This document shows, one piece after another, positions 35,320-47,444 of a stretch of 64,000 nt of DNA; positions within the stretch are counted from its first letter, which is position 1, and every line of letters starts with the position of its first letter. The notes below the pieces were generated by a model. The model was not told the DNA's origin. It did no database searches and worked only from the letters and a program-made list of their open reading frames with translations. Source of the stretch: Epiperipatus broadwayi (Eukaryota; Onychophora; Udeonychophora; Euonychophora; Peripatidae); the NCBI GenBank assembly GCA_028023455.1, contig JAQFVV010000971.1:79626-143625 (forward strand), read 5' to 3'. Both the position numbers and the translations under genes were made by a program.

Positions 35320-38185
35320 TATGTTATTTGATTATTTATATATATTAATACATTTTGATTTTGTGTTATATAATTATTAATTTATAAACCAAGTATACTG
35401 CAATGCTTAACTGGGGGTAATACAAATGAACTATTACTTAAAAATATAAATAAGCTAGTCAAACAATTTCATTGATGACGTATACTTGTTATCTATGATA
35501 TAATTCTTAAAAAACAATCTTTGTCTCTTGCAAGACATATGTCTTGTAGAATTCTAATTATTTTAATGAGTATGTAAATACATTCAAGGCTTATTATCTT
35601 TTATCTGACTAAATAGGTTGGGGTTGGTATAACAAAGGATGTGTATTATTTACAAGTTTATTTAAATGACTCTTTGGGAATATTGCTTATAAATTGTCTT
35701 GATAACATATTTAGACTAGTTTGTTCTCTAAAATAGGGCTTGCCAAATAAATACTGCCCATCAGCCATCTAATGAGTTGCATTTAGGATTTCATTGAAAT
35801 ATAGAAAGTTGTTATTTATAAAAATATCAGACTAAAGGCCAATTAAATTTTAAATTGAGAAATAATTTAGACAACAGAGATGAAGTCAGCTACGTATTAT
35901 AATGTCTTAAACAAAATTGATATTAATTAATAACTTGCTATTTTATAAACCAAATATGAATAATGGTAAATTTGAAGATACTAATTAACGACTTCTAATT
36001 AATGGTAAAAGCTATCAACTTGGTCATGGTAATTAGTTTATCACAAGAGCAAAGATTGTTCATGAAATGCAGGCATAGTGAAAGAGGGTAGTCTGACTAT
36101 CTTTGTTGGTGGAACTGAAGAGGGCTGCACTGATAAAACAATTGAAAATACTTTCTAACTAAAATTAAATAAGCCAGCCAATCAACTTGCAGGTAACAAA
36201 CATTCACCAAATGTGACATGCTAAAAAAACTACCCATTCAGCTCTCACAGCCAATCAGTTCATTACTCAGCTAAAGAGCAGTGTTTACTCTGTGAAGCAT
36301 TTATATTGCAATAGTTGTTTGGTTATTTGGTTTTGTTTTTTAATATGATTTTATAGTTAGTAAATTATGTTACATGCAAGTTGATTGGTTAGCTTATGTA
36401 TATGAATTATTAAGATCAAATAATTTTACTGTTAGTAAATAATTTTACCATTAATATAAATAAAACAAAAGTAATTATGTTTAAATTTGCATAGAGATAT
36501 CACGAGTCATTCATGATCAAATTGTGTCAATGTTATCATAATAATAATTGTACTTGTGACAATGGTGAATTTGTTGAGGAACATTTTAATCTTGGTGTGT
36601 CAATAAATTAATGTTTGCAATGGAAAGAACCCCTGACATTGTTCACATAGTTATCTGATAAATTATTTATCTACATTTCTTCTTATTAATATCTTATTAC
36701 TGAAGTATAAATCTTTCTATCAAGATATTTTGTCTTATGCACTTATGATTTGGAGAGGGTTAAGTATAAATGTGCTTTCTCCACTGCACATTTCGAAAAA
36801 TTCTGTTTTAAGTTTGATTTTTCTAAAGAGAGTAAGCAATTGTCTAGATGGTGGAAATAGTCCAACATAGAATTACTACTAAAATACCATTCTCGCAAAC
36901 TTTTATACAAAAATTAGTTGAAGTAGTTAATTTATAAATTTATACATGTTTTTTTTTGTGACATATTTTTATTAGAGTCAATCAACTCAGCTTCAACTCC
37001 GAATAAATTTACAAATTATCTTCTCAGGAAAGATCTACAGTTGTTTAGTTTTTTAGTCTAAACAGTGGTTCATCCATTATTGGGATCTCTTTTACTTCTG
37101 GTGAATACTTTTTCAATTAGATCTTAATATGATCATAATAAAATAATGTCATTGTGGTTGTTTCAGCTCATACATACCACAGTTCAGATGTATCCATACT
37201 TATCCCTCTTTCAGTATTCCACCATCACATTAATGGATAATCATAGACATTTTCCATAGCTTGAATGATACAATTCTAATATCTCTTTTTAAATATATGT
37301 CCATACATCTGAGGATTTTTTTCATATGACTTCTGAATCTTTTATTGATGATAAATGGTCCAAAAAAGTGAAAAGATGCCAAGGACTTCTATATTTCCAC
37401 TATCAGTTTTATACTCCATTACTGTTTCTACCATTGAATTACTAATATGGAAGAATGATAATCAGTTGGGTACAAATTTGGGTCTGATGTTTTCTGATTT
37501 AAATTCTTTGATGAGCATGCTCAGTTATGATAAATTGGTAGATAGAACAAAGAAATTTCCAGTTTGGTAGTAAGTTCATGCGTTATTAGAATATTAAACT
37601 GCTCTTGATAGGATTTCTTCAAGAAATAATTACAATAAATATTTAAGCTTTATATCAATAATAAACAAATGTTCATTGGTTAGATTTGTGGACCAAGCTT
37701 AGCATTATGTAAGTACTTTTTATCTAGCATATATAAGGTTGTTTAGAATTTATAGATCATTTCTGAACCCACGTTGGTTTTTATTTACTCAGGATTTTCC
37801 ACTGACAATCTAACAGTTGAGGCAAAAAGACAACTCCTTATTTTCTGAATTGGAATAATTAATACATAGTATTTTAAAAATAATTATTAATTAGATTAGA
37901 TAAGCAAGAATATCTAAATACAGAAATGATTTGGGTGTATATCTAAAGAAAAGAAGACCAGCCCGCTCTTTAATCAAAAATCTTTCAATTCTCTATATTA
38001 ATTTTTGATTCATTTTTAAAATTTTCACGAATAAACCTTTAATCAAACAATTATATGTTAACAAAGCAAAAGATTTTGGAAAATCTGATCACTTATATTA
38101 GCAATGAAATAAAGTTCTTATGAGGTAGTCTGTCTGAATAGGTGCCATTTAAAGAATAAAATAAACCAGTTTAAAAAAATATTAT
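35320..38185. other. AT-rich, no recognised gene
   Basis: A short match to the SINE-1 tail (GATGGTGGAAATAGTCCAAC) at about 36849 may mark an old SINE end. The small frame at 37355-37570 has no domain. Nothing else identified. Confidence 0.4.
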
Positions 38186-38199
38186 TGCGTTTACATTGC

Positions 38200-38545
38200 C
38201 AGGATCAGACCCAAAACATCACATAATTACCATTTTCTATGCTCACACAAGCTGTTTAAACAATAACAAACTCTCCATACAGTAGTGCGACCTAATGCAA
38301 TTCACATTAATCAATGGATGCAAAAAGATTTTGCACAAAATCTCTATATAGTGTCTACTCATCAAATATCCACAGACTAGTTTCTAGTTTATGGCTTTAA
38401 TCAATGAGGTGTTGGATCTGAGAGCATTGTACCTACTCTGGAGGTATGGGATGAATAGACATTATATAGGAAAATTGTGCACAAACCTTTTTACATCCAC
38501 TGATTACTATGTTTTACACTGGGTGCTACTATGAATATGTTAATG
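38200..38545. repeat. FB1 palindromic repeat, shortened second arm
   Basis: The outer end AAAACATCACATAATTACC leads into CACACAAGCTGTTTAAACAA, then the first arm to TCAATGAGGTGTTGGATCTG. The inverted second arm is short: GGAGGTATGGGATGAATAGA to ACTGGGTGCTACTATGAA. It is internally deleted relative to 42305. Confidence 0.7.
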
Positions 38546-38859
38546 TTTTAAAAGTTTAAAAGGTGATTTAATATGTTACTATTTTTTATTTATGAGTTTC
38601 TCTGTATTTTTCTGCACTTTTTTTAGTTTTATGTATGTATTTTTGAGTAACTTTTATTTAATACATCTTTTAACACTACTACTGTTGTTTATATTTTGTA
38701 GTATAACTGGGAATAATATTCATAATCATTTAAGTATAACACATAATTCTGAATATAAATATAAAAATATTTATTATATTTATTTACAATATAAGAAATA
38801 TATACAATATTTTATACACAGATTATATACAAATACTTAATCTTTAAAAACCAGTCAAC

Positions 38860-39015
38860 ACTTAGACAATTTCAATATCAATCGGACAATCAACGATCTC
38901 AAATTGTTGTCAAGGTAACCTCCTTTTAACAATAAAGGTGGAATTCCGCCTTTATTTATTAGATTTATATAGACACTAAAGATTGCAGCTTTACCCATTT
39001 AACATTGAGTGTTAT
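38860..39015. repeat. Copy of the TATAGACACyAAAGA dispersed repeat
   Basis: Contains TTATATAGACACTAAAGATT and a CAATATCAATCG..CAATCAACGATCTC block. The order is as at 11820-11940. A copy of the first block is also at 51225. Confidence 0.5.
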
Positions 39016-39589
39016 TACAAATATTTTAAATACTATGTTTCACCTCTGTTATGATTAGTAAACTATGCAAGTCTACTGTTACAACTATTGTTTGTGAAGA
39101 AAAGCTTCACCTTTCTTTGCAAACACTGACCCTTCCAGACTACGATGACTTACCTCATGTGCAGATGTGGTGATGACTGAAACTAGCAGCTTTCTGTTCC
39201 AGGCTTAAGCATGCTTCGCTGTGCTCTGCTATATTGTGGACAATGTATGCATTGTCCTTTAGCGTCTAACTGTTGTCTACTCTGTCTGAATAACTTAAAG
39301 TTGCCAGTTTTCCCTTTCAGATCAGCTTCAATATATAGCAAGATCCTTGCCCTTTTGGCAACAATCAGATTCACTACTACAGATTTCCAATTAACCTGTT
39401 TATGCCATTGTCTATTGTTATTTTATTGGTCTGATTTATTGTAAGTTAAATCCATTCTTGATAAGGTTGTAGTAAGGACAAGTCCATTATTTGAGGGGAA
39501 GCTTCTGCTGAGTTAGGATATGTTTATAACCATTGCTTTGTCATATACCATTTTCAAAAAGTAAATTAAGCAGCCTTTTTAAATAAATC

Positions 39590-39895
39590 ATCCACTGTGG
39601 GGCAAAAGCCTCTCCTGCAGCTTCTTATAGAGAACTAGGTTGTGAGTTGGAGTGTTTTTCTATCCTTGTTTTCTATCCTTGTTTTATTTTTTAGCTAAGT
39701 ATAGCTGGATATCCATCTGTTGACCAATATTGGATGGTTAGCTGGGTTGGCGATGGATTAACTGTCAGAGAAAACAATTCTAAGTTTTTGGAAAAAGAAT
39801 ATTAATTGGCCCATATTTTAACACCATATCATGAGAGTGATAGGTAGATGTGCTACCATTGTCCCTCATGACCTCTCTAAATAAATATTAGAAGT
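39590..39895 (-). mobile_element. tRNA-headed SINE (SINE-2), minus strand, diverged
   Basis: The right edge, on the minus strand, resembles the tRNA-like head of the copy near 52790-53032 (GGTAGATGTGCTACCATTGT on the plus strand against GGTAGATGCGTTATCCACTA). Body blocks AGCTGGATATCCATCTG and AATATTGGATG also match AGCTAAATATCCATCTG and AATAATTGGATG there. CCACTGTGGGGCAAAAGCC lies at the distal end. Confidence 0.5.
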
Positions 39896-40639
39896 CTCTT
39901 CAATATTTTTAAAGACACAGTTTTTAAGACTTGCCTCAGGTACCAAAATTAATCATTTTGAACCTTTTCTTTCTTTCATTTTCATTATATATGTGAAATA
40001 GGTAGGTTTACTCATTCCTGTCCACATCTTGTTAATTCAAATTATTTTCCCATAGCCTACTTTAATTATAGCTTTTAATCTCTTATGAAAATTTATTCAT
40101 AAAAATAATAACATTTTCATGCTTATTTCTAATACGAGATTCTTTCTCTTTCTTTTTACACTTTTGAGTGAAATGGAAAAAAAACAATAGTATATAAAAC
40201 TTATTTCTCACGTGGTTTTTGTTTTTATCAGTGCATATCTCAATTCCTTTATATTTCAATTCTTTACCAGCACCAAAAATACAGACCACCTCTCCTATTA
40301 TGCATGCAGTTTACATGCTTTTATTCATTAAATAAGCCCAAGGTATAAAACATTCAAATCCCCAAAAACATATTGAAAATGATAGTTTTTTATAATATTC
40401 CGACAAAGTACAAATTGGGTTTTATCCCCCCCCCCCTTGTGATTGAGAGAAAATAAAGGATGAATTAATAGCTCCCCCTAAAGCTTGATAATATTTCTGC
40501 AGTGCAATTCTGCAAGGTATTTAAAGCAGATAGAAACCATTATCCAACATGCATGACAGATTCAGGTATACCTCTAGCTTTCCTGATGAGCAAAGTTCAT
40601 TTGCAAAATGCATATATTGAGAGTTGTTGTGCCAGTTGA

Positions 40640-41060
40640 TGATTAAGATGTAGTGGAGATAAGATGTTTGTGATAAAGTGAAGGTGAGATAAAAAGGTTT
40701 GTGATGTGATGGAGGTGAGATAAAATGATTGTGATAGGGTAGAACTGAGATGAGAAAGATTGAGACATGGCAATGTTGAGATGAGAAGGTTGATAAATGG
40801 GTGGAATTGAGTGAAGTTGAGATGAAATGGTTGTGATATGGTGGAGGAGTGATGAAATGGTTGGGGTGATAAGATAGAGTTGAGAAGAGATGATTGAGAT
40901 GTGGTGATGTTGAGATGAGAAGGTTGAAAAATGGGTGAAGTTGAAATGAGTTGTTTGTGATATGTTGGAGCTGATATGAAGTAAAATGAAATGGCTAAAA
41001 TATGGTAGAGTCAATATGAGATGATTGAGAGACAGATGGTGGAGTTATAATGGAGGTTAG
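40640..41060 (+). repeat. Degenerate GA/GT-rich minisatellite
   Basis: Roughly 420 bp of imperfect repeats of a ~30-bp motif, TTGAGATGAGAAGGTTGATA and GTGATATGGTGGAGGTGAGA-like variants. A larger periodicity is suggested: TGGCAATGTTGAGATGAGAA near 40768 recurs as TGGTGATGTTGAGATGAGAA near 40902. The 123-codon minus-strand frame is its Ser/His/Ile-rich translation, not a protein gene. Confidence 0.75.
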
Positions 41061-41472
41061 TTAATAAAGGCACTGATAAAAAAAAACAAATAAACATGAA
41101 AATTTATTTTTCTATTTTTTTTTATTAAATACAAAGTGCTATAAAAATTTATTAATAAATACTGTGTATTTTTTGCTTTAAGAAAACAGCCATGAAACAT
41201 CGTTCTTCATAAATCCCAAATTATTTTATTCACGAATTGTTAAATCACACTGTCTAGCCTTTTTTTATTTTCAATTCTATCTTTATTCTTTTAGTAAAGA
41301 AAGCAAGCAACAGTGTGTTCCAGTGATAAGGAGATTGATGATTGGTTATCTCTCCAACTGCTTGCAGTGTCATCTCTGAAGCAAAGTGCATATTACTCAA
41401 CAACATAGTTTAACTACTTTCCACAAGTGTTATAAGATTTTACATGCATTGATCATGAGTTATGACATGAAA

Positions 41473-41612
41473 TGTAGCATGTTTCACATCTTAACCTACA
41501 CTGAAACAGCGCACTAACATTAAAACTGTAGTCTTGAGTTGCAAGAAAGCATTCAACTGTTTTAATGTTACTGTGCTGTTTCAATGTAGGTTAAGATGTG
41601 AAACATACTACA
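41473..41612. repeat. Hairpin MITE, 54-bp arms
   Basis: The left arm 41473-41526 and right arm 41559-41612 are almost perfectly complementary: GTTTCACATCTTAACCTACA pairs with TGTAGGTTAAGATGTGAAAC. The loop is 32 bp. The high identity suggests a young insertion or an RNA hairpin; no coding content. Confidence 0.75.
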
Positions 41613-41949
41613 GTTTACAAGATTTTGTAATGGAAAGGGAAACATGAGAAAGAATTATTGAAGGTATTACACATATTTTTACATTTTATGGTGTAACTTG
41701 GATTTCAGACATGCTACCTTAAAATTTTTGTGGTGAATAACTAAAATATTTATTACCTGACCGTACAAATTTCAACAGCATATAAATACCTTTTATTACT
41801 GCTGAAGTATGTAATATTTAGAATTACAATCATATCATAGAACCCACTTGTTCTAATACATTACTCAGGATCATTTGAGTGGGCTTATACTGATTCAGTT
41901 TAATAAACTCATAAATACAATTTATTTTTCATTTGTTGATGCCCAGTCA

Positions 41950-42245
41950 TTGGTCTTATAAAGGAGAATTCTCTTTCATCTGACCTCCAACTGAATTAAC
42001 AATAGTACTGAAAAAGACTGATACTTATTATTAGTAGAGATCTTAGTTCATAAAATAATGAAGCCAGTTTAATGTTCCGTGTATTATTTTCAATTAAATA
42101 TTATTTATTTAAATGAAAGGTTAAGCTGGCTTGATTAATTTGCGAACTAAGATCGTGGCTAATAATTAGTTTTAGTCTTTTAAAATGCCATTGTTGATTT
42201 ATTTATAAATATACAGTTGGAGGTCAGATGAAAGAGGAGTTCTTT
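41950..42245. mobile_element. Fold-back MITE, ~110-bp arms
   Basis: TTTCATCTGACCTCCAACTG on the left pairs with CAGTTGGAGGTCAGATGAAA on the right. GATCTTAGTTC and AAGCCAGTTTAA on the left pair with GAACTAAGATC and TTAAGCTGGCTT on the right. Internal arm sequence has diverged. An FB1 copy follows at 42305. Confidence 0.7.
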
Positions 42246-42304
42246 TTTTATCAGACTGAATGAATGGATATTGATAAATGAAAATGTATTTGCAAATTTA
42301 TTAA

Positions 42305-42885
42305 AAAATGGGCAAAACATTTCCTACAGTAGCGCAAATCAAAGTAATCAATGGATAGAAGAAGGTTGGTGCATAAAATCCCTATCTAGTGCCTACTCAT
42401 CCACTATTCCCAGACTACTTTCTAGCTTGTGGCTTTCATCAGTGAGGAGTCTTGGATCTGAGAGCACTGCACCTAGATCTTAGGATCTAATGCAACTCAT
42501 CAGCAACCACCTTTTATCTCAACTACAAAGTTTATGAGTCTAAAATTGAAAACATAATATTTTAATCCAAGTTCATTAGCTTATATAGTCATATAGGTCT
42601 GTACTCAGTTCAGTACACATACATTTTGGTGTCATAGTTTTGTAGTTAAGTAGAGATAAAAGGTGGCTGTTGCAGGGTTGCATTAGATTCTAAGTTCTAG
42701 GTGCAGTGCTCTCAGATTCAAAGCTCCTCACTGATGAAGGCCACAAGCCAGAAACTGGTCTGGGGATATTGGATGAGTAGGCACTAGATAGGAATTTTAT
42801 GCACAAACCTTCTTGCATCCATTGATTACTCTGGCTTGCATTGAGTGGCACTACTGTATGGAGAGTTTAGCCTCTGTATATTAAA
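42305..42885. repeat. FB1 palindromic repeat, best full-length two-armed copy
   Basis: Arms of about 220 bp: 42317-42535 and 42655-42875. Left blocks are CAGTAGCGCAAATCAAAGTA, TAAAATCCCTATCTAGTGCC, TCAGTGAGGAGTCTTGGATC and GATCTTAGGATCTAATGCAA; each occurs inverted on the right. The centre of about 120 bp contains CATATAGGTCTGTACTCAGT. It lacks the FB1 outer end (CACATGATCACC). The 70-codon frame inside it is not a gene. Confidence 0.8.
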
Positions 42886-43540
42886 TCATATTGTTATAAT
42901 TTTTATAACTAAATTAATCTCATTTAGGACTGCTATTTTTCCAATTTATTGTGTGGAAGTAAGTCAATAACTTAACACAAATATCAGAAAGAATATCAAT
43001 TAAAGAGATAGCATAAATTTTTGGAAATATATGGCAAGAAATGTTTTTCAGTTAATGGATATAATGTTAGTAAATTTACTGTTTAAAACCACATCTTTCA
43101 TTCAAATTTAGAATCTGAAGGAAAAGACATATAGAATATTTTCTATAAGTTTATTTTATGAAGAGATTGAGTAACATTTTATTAGAGTAGAGATTGTCTT
43201 CATTTGCATTCTTGAAGAAGACTTTATTAATTGTGTTGAAAAGTTATTGCTAAGAACAGAATACAGCAAAAAGCTATCATTAGACAAAATGTCTTTGGAA
43301 AACAAAGCTTTTCTCAGAAGTTATCCTAATATGGGAAATTATCAGAGAAAAGGGACTGCCATGTATTACACCAACATATCCCAGTGAAAAAATAATTAAG
43401 GACTAGTTCTCCATGTGGCTTATAGCACTATCTCTGAATAAATGCAGATGCTACATAGTGAATTAATTGAGTTACTCCACATAGAAATATCTGATAATGA
43501 GTATGAAATATGGCATTATATTTTGTGTCATACCATAATA

Positions 43541-43708
43541 GAGCTACACATTGATGTTAAATTTTGTTTCAAATTGGGCCTAACAGCTACAGAAATGTTT
43601 GAAATGATTCAGACTATGTGTAACAGTAAATATGTGATTCACAACAAGACTGTTTTCAAGTGGTTTTTAAGATTTAATGATGATAGGAAGATCATTGAAA
43701 ACAATTGA
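43541..43708 (+). pseudogene. Mariner-like transposase, N-terminal helix-turn-helix remnant
   Basis: Residues 34-88 of the frame starting at 43442 read FCFKLGLTATEMFEMIQTMC, then VFKWFLRFNDDRKIIENN. This matches the paired-like helix-turn-helix of mariner/SETMAR-type transposases: CxKLGKTATET(F/Y)EML, VFEWHKRFxxGRExxxDD. The frame stops right after that domain and no DD34D catalytic part follows. It is a remnant, or possibly a domestication fragment, though nothing supports expression. Confidence 0.6.
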
Positions 43709-43719
43709 AGAATATACCA

Positions 43720-45200
43720 AACACACTCACATTTTATCTTATAACTCATAATTCAGACATGCTGACACCAATAGATAAATTATGCCTCTATTAAATTATA
43801 GACATTACTGTAAAAAGCATAAAGACATAACCAGCTACCTTTACACTATGTATGAGCATTTATGTTTCATGATTGATTTGTATAATTATTATTTTTGTTC
43901 GATTTACAATGGTCATACATAGTTAATTGCTAGTGGTGACCAGTGATATATTAAAACATATTTTGAAAAATGCTATGAGGATTTTTTAATAGTCACTAGC
44001 ATTTTGAATGTGTCCAATATTAAAATGAAAGTTTAAAATATTTATAAAAAATATAGAGAAGAAATACAAATAAAGAGAACAATAAACATATTATTGTTAA
44101 TAACAATCAACCCTTAAGCTATCAATAATCGCAACCTGTAGTCGAGGCCATACGATCTTTATATATGGTTTGATATGTTGTATTGTAATATTATAAAAAT
44201 GATGACATTGGGAAATGATAAATATAATCTGAATAAAACATAGCCCAATCATCAGTCACCATTTTGTAACAGATTAATAATTTAGAATATGGGATGAGAA
44301 TATAAAAAACTTTAGTATGTCTCATAATTGAGACATCATTCATAATAATATAAATCTAGCCTAAATGTGGAGTGCCACTTTAGAACAGCTCTAAAGTTGC
44401 TGTGGCATTTTGTAACAATCACCATGTGCATATGATCATCATTGGCCAGGATTGGGTAGCTATTTTGTAACAATAATAATGGATCTTCTACCCCACTATC
44501 TCTCTTTATTAGCTGGTTAGCTTCAAAAGACTTTGCCCGATCGATTTTTATAAAACCACATATTACTGACACAATATAGAAATAAAAGATAATGAAGAAA
44601 TGCCCTTAAGATTTAAATATTATTGATAACAGAGCAAAACATGCATCAATAAATTGTCTCTCTGTTATAACTGCTATAAAATTATCTAGCTCAGTCATTG
44701 GTCACACTAGGCAATAACAATATTTCTAACACACAATTATTTAGATTGTGCATTACACTATAATAAAATATTAATGACCATCTTCATTAAAGCCTAATTT
44801 ATTCAGATATATTTAATACAAAGAAAGCAAACAAGATCATCACCACAGATATCACCAAATCTATTCACTATCTTCAAAATAAACTACAATAAACAGTGAA
44901 ATCATATATCATTCTCCTAAACAATAATATATGCCTAAGACATCTATTTAATTTATAATTGAATGAAACTAAATTCAATCAATAAATAACTAAGTTCTGA
45001 TATACTTTACTGATCTAATATTACTTATAGTAATGTAAATCTATGTTAAAATTTAATAATATCTCCACCTATAATAAAAAGTTTTGAAATGGTTATGATA
45101 ACATTTAGAGAATGTTTTATAAATGTATAATGTCTATAGTGTTTAGCAAACTAAACCCATTAATCAACTTCACATAAAGTTTAAGAAAATGTTATACAAT
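43720..45200. other. AT-rich, no recognised gene
   Basis: A short hairpin, CTTTAGAACAGCTCTAAAG, lies at about 44380-44398. The 78-codon frame at 44336-44572 has no domain. Confidence 0.4.
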
Positions 45201-45269
45201 ATTAATATTTTATCCACACTTTACCTTATATCAATATGTAAATAAGATATTTATTTTATATTGTGGTAT

Positions 45270-47020
45270 GTTATACAAACTGTAATATTAATAATTAACC
45301 ATTAAGCTAATGAACATGCGCTTTGTGGATTTTAACTATAAATGAATACTCTCATTTTCCAAATACAAGATAAAGTCTTTGTGAAAAGATAGAATGAATC
45401 CATCTATCTTTTTTCCCCAAACATATATGTATGGGCAAATCTTAAGCATTTGAAAATGAGAGTGTGAAGATATTAAGCGATCACTTTAAATTATTTTTAC
45501 TATGCATGAATGAATGATGCTTTCAAAATTTTCTAGAATTTACGATACATCATTCTTTAACATTTAAACAGCATTAAGCTGTTGCACATGCGCTTTGCAG
45601 ATTTTAACAATAAATGACTGAATACTAACACTTCAAACACATGATAAAGTCTTTGGAAAAGATAGAGTGGCCATCTATCTTTTCGAACCCAAACCCTTTT
45701 GTATGGGCAAATCTTAAGTGTTTGAAAGTGAAAGCATGAAGATATTAAATAATCACTTTAAATTACTTTTACATGCTTGAATGAATGACGCTAGTGAAAT
45801 TTATTAGAATTTACGATACATCATTCTTATTTAAAATTAAACATATGTAAATAAGATATTTATTTTATATAATGTGATGTTTATAAACTGTAATATTTAA
45901 ACAGCATTAAACTGTTGCACGTGCGCTTTGCAGATTTTAATTATAAATGACTGAATACTAACACTTCAAACACATGATAAAGTCTTTCGCGCTATATAAA
46001 ATAATTGATTTATTTACATACATTTAATTTCAAATAAGAATGACGTATTGTAAATTCTAATAGATTTCACTAGCGTCATTCATTCAAGCATCTAAAAGTA
46101 ATTTAAAGTGATTATTTAATATCTTCACACTTTCACTTTCAAACACTTAAGATTTGCCCATACAAAAGCGTTTGGGTTCAAAAAAATAGATGGCCACTCT
46201 ATCTTTTCCAAAGACTTTATCATGTGTTTGAAGTGTTAGTATTCAGTCATTTATAGTTAAAATCTGCAAAGCGCATGTGCAACAGCCTAATGCTGTTTAA
46301 ATATTACAGTTTATAAACATCATGCTATATAAAATAATTGATTTAGATACATCATTCTTATTTAAAATTAAACATATGTAAATAAGATATTTATTTTATA
46401 TACCGCTAAGTTGTATATACTATAATATTAATAATTAGCCATTAAGCTAATGCACTTTGTGGATTTTAACTACAAATGAATACTCCCACTTCATAAACAC
46501 AAGATAACATCTTTGTAAAAAGATAGAATGAATTCATCTATCATTTTGACTCAAACATTTATTTATATATGGGCAAATCTTGTTTGGAAAGTGAGAGTAT
46601 TCATTTATAGTTAAAATCCACAAAGTACATGTGCATTATCTTAATGGCTAATTATTTATATAACAGTTTATACAACATAATGCTATATAAAATATCTTAT
46701 TTACATATGTTTAATTTTAAATAAGAATGGCGTATTTTAAATAAGAAAATTTCACAAGCACCATTCATTCAGGCATAGTAAAAGTAATTTAAAGTGATCG
46801 CTTAACTTCTTCACACTCTCATTTCTAAACACTTAAGATTTACTCATAGATAAATGTTTGGGTCAAAAAGTTAGGTGGATTCATTCTATCTTTTCACAAA
46901 GACTTTATCTTGTATTTGGAAAGTGAGAGTATTCATTTATAGTTAAAATCCACAAAGCGCATGTGCATTAGTTTAATGGCTAATTACTTATATCAATATG
47001 TAATTATGACTTAAGTTATC
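45270..47020. repeat. Nested palindromes ('Russian-doll' fold-back cluster)
   Basis: The outermost pair is ATGCGCTTTGTGGATTTTAA at about 45316 against its complement near 46945. It runs through AAGTCTTTGTGAAAAGATAG and GAGAGTGTGAAGATATTAAGC blocks. Inside lies a second palindrome from about 45570 to 46320 (GTTGCACATGCGCTTTGCAG and complement; CATTCATTCAAGC blocks) whose centre is at about 46000. A third, small one is at about 46430-46670. The blocks are related, so successive insertions of the same family into itself are likely. No coding content. Confidence 0.75.
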
Positions 47021-47433
47021 TATTAAGATAATCTTGCATTTTATAATGCCCAATCATATCCCTATATCAAATATACTGTAGATTTCTATTGAATATTTAT
47101 TGAATTACAGTCACTGTTATTATTCTTCTACTTAAATCTCTAGTCAATTGATTATAAAAATGGATTTTATAACAATGAAACTATAGAAAATGATTTTTGG
47201 CCGTTCAAGCCAAAGATAGATATTAAGATATACTAGTTAATAAATTTTATTATCCCCACTTCAAAGAAATTTAAAAGGTAATTAAGGCAAATCATTCTGC
47301 CTAATGACAGAACAAAATCTATTAAGATTTTTTAACTGAACAACATAAGCTCTTTAATAATTAACCCTAAACTAATGAAATTATTTTATTTATATACCTA
47401 ATATTAATTTTAGAGAAACCAATATTTTAATGT

Positions 47434-47444
47434 AATAACAATAT
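47434..47444 (+). repeat. 11-bp direct repeat, left flank of inverted LINE
   Basis: AATAACAATAT, repeated exactly at 48975-48985. Confidence 0.55.

Noticed and set aside
39183-39444. Overlapping frames of 63 and 77 codons near a short palindrome (GACAATG..CATTGTC)
   Set aside because: No domain on either strand; the Cys-rich look comes from one reading of non-repetitive DNA. No splice or promoter evidence.
40643-41014. 123-codon minus-strand open frame
   Set aside because: It is the translation of the GA/GT-rich minisatellite, with Ser/His/Ile-rich low complexity and no domain.
45270-47020. CRISPR-like array of regularly spaced repeats
   Set aside because: The repeats are inverted and nested, not direct with unique spacers, and the DNA is eukaryotic in character.
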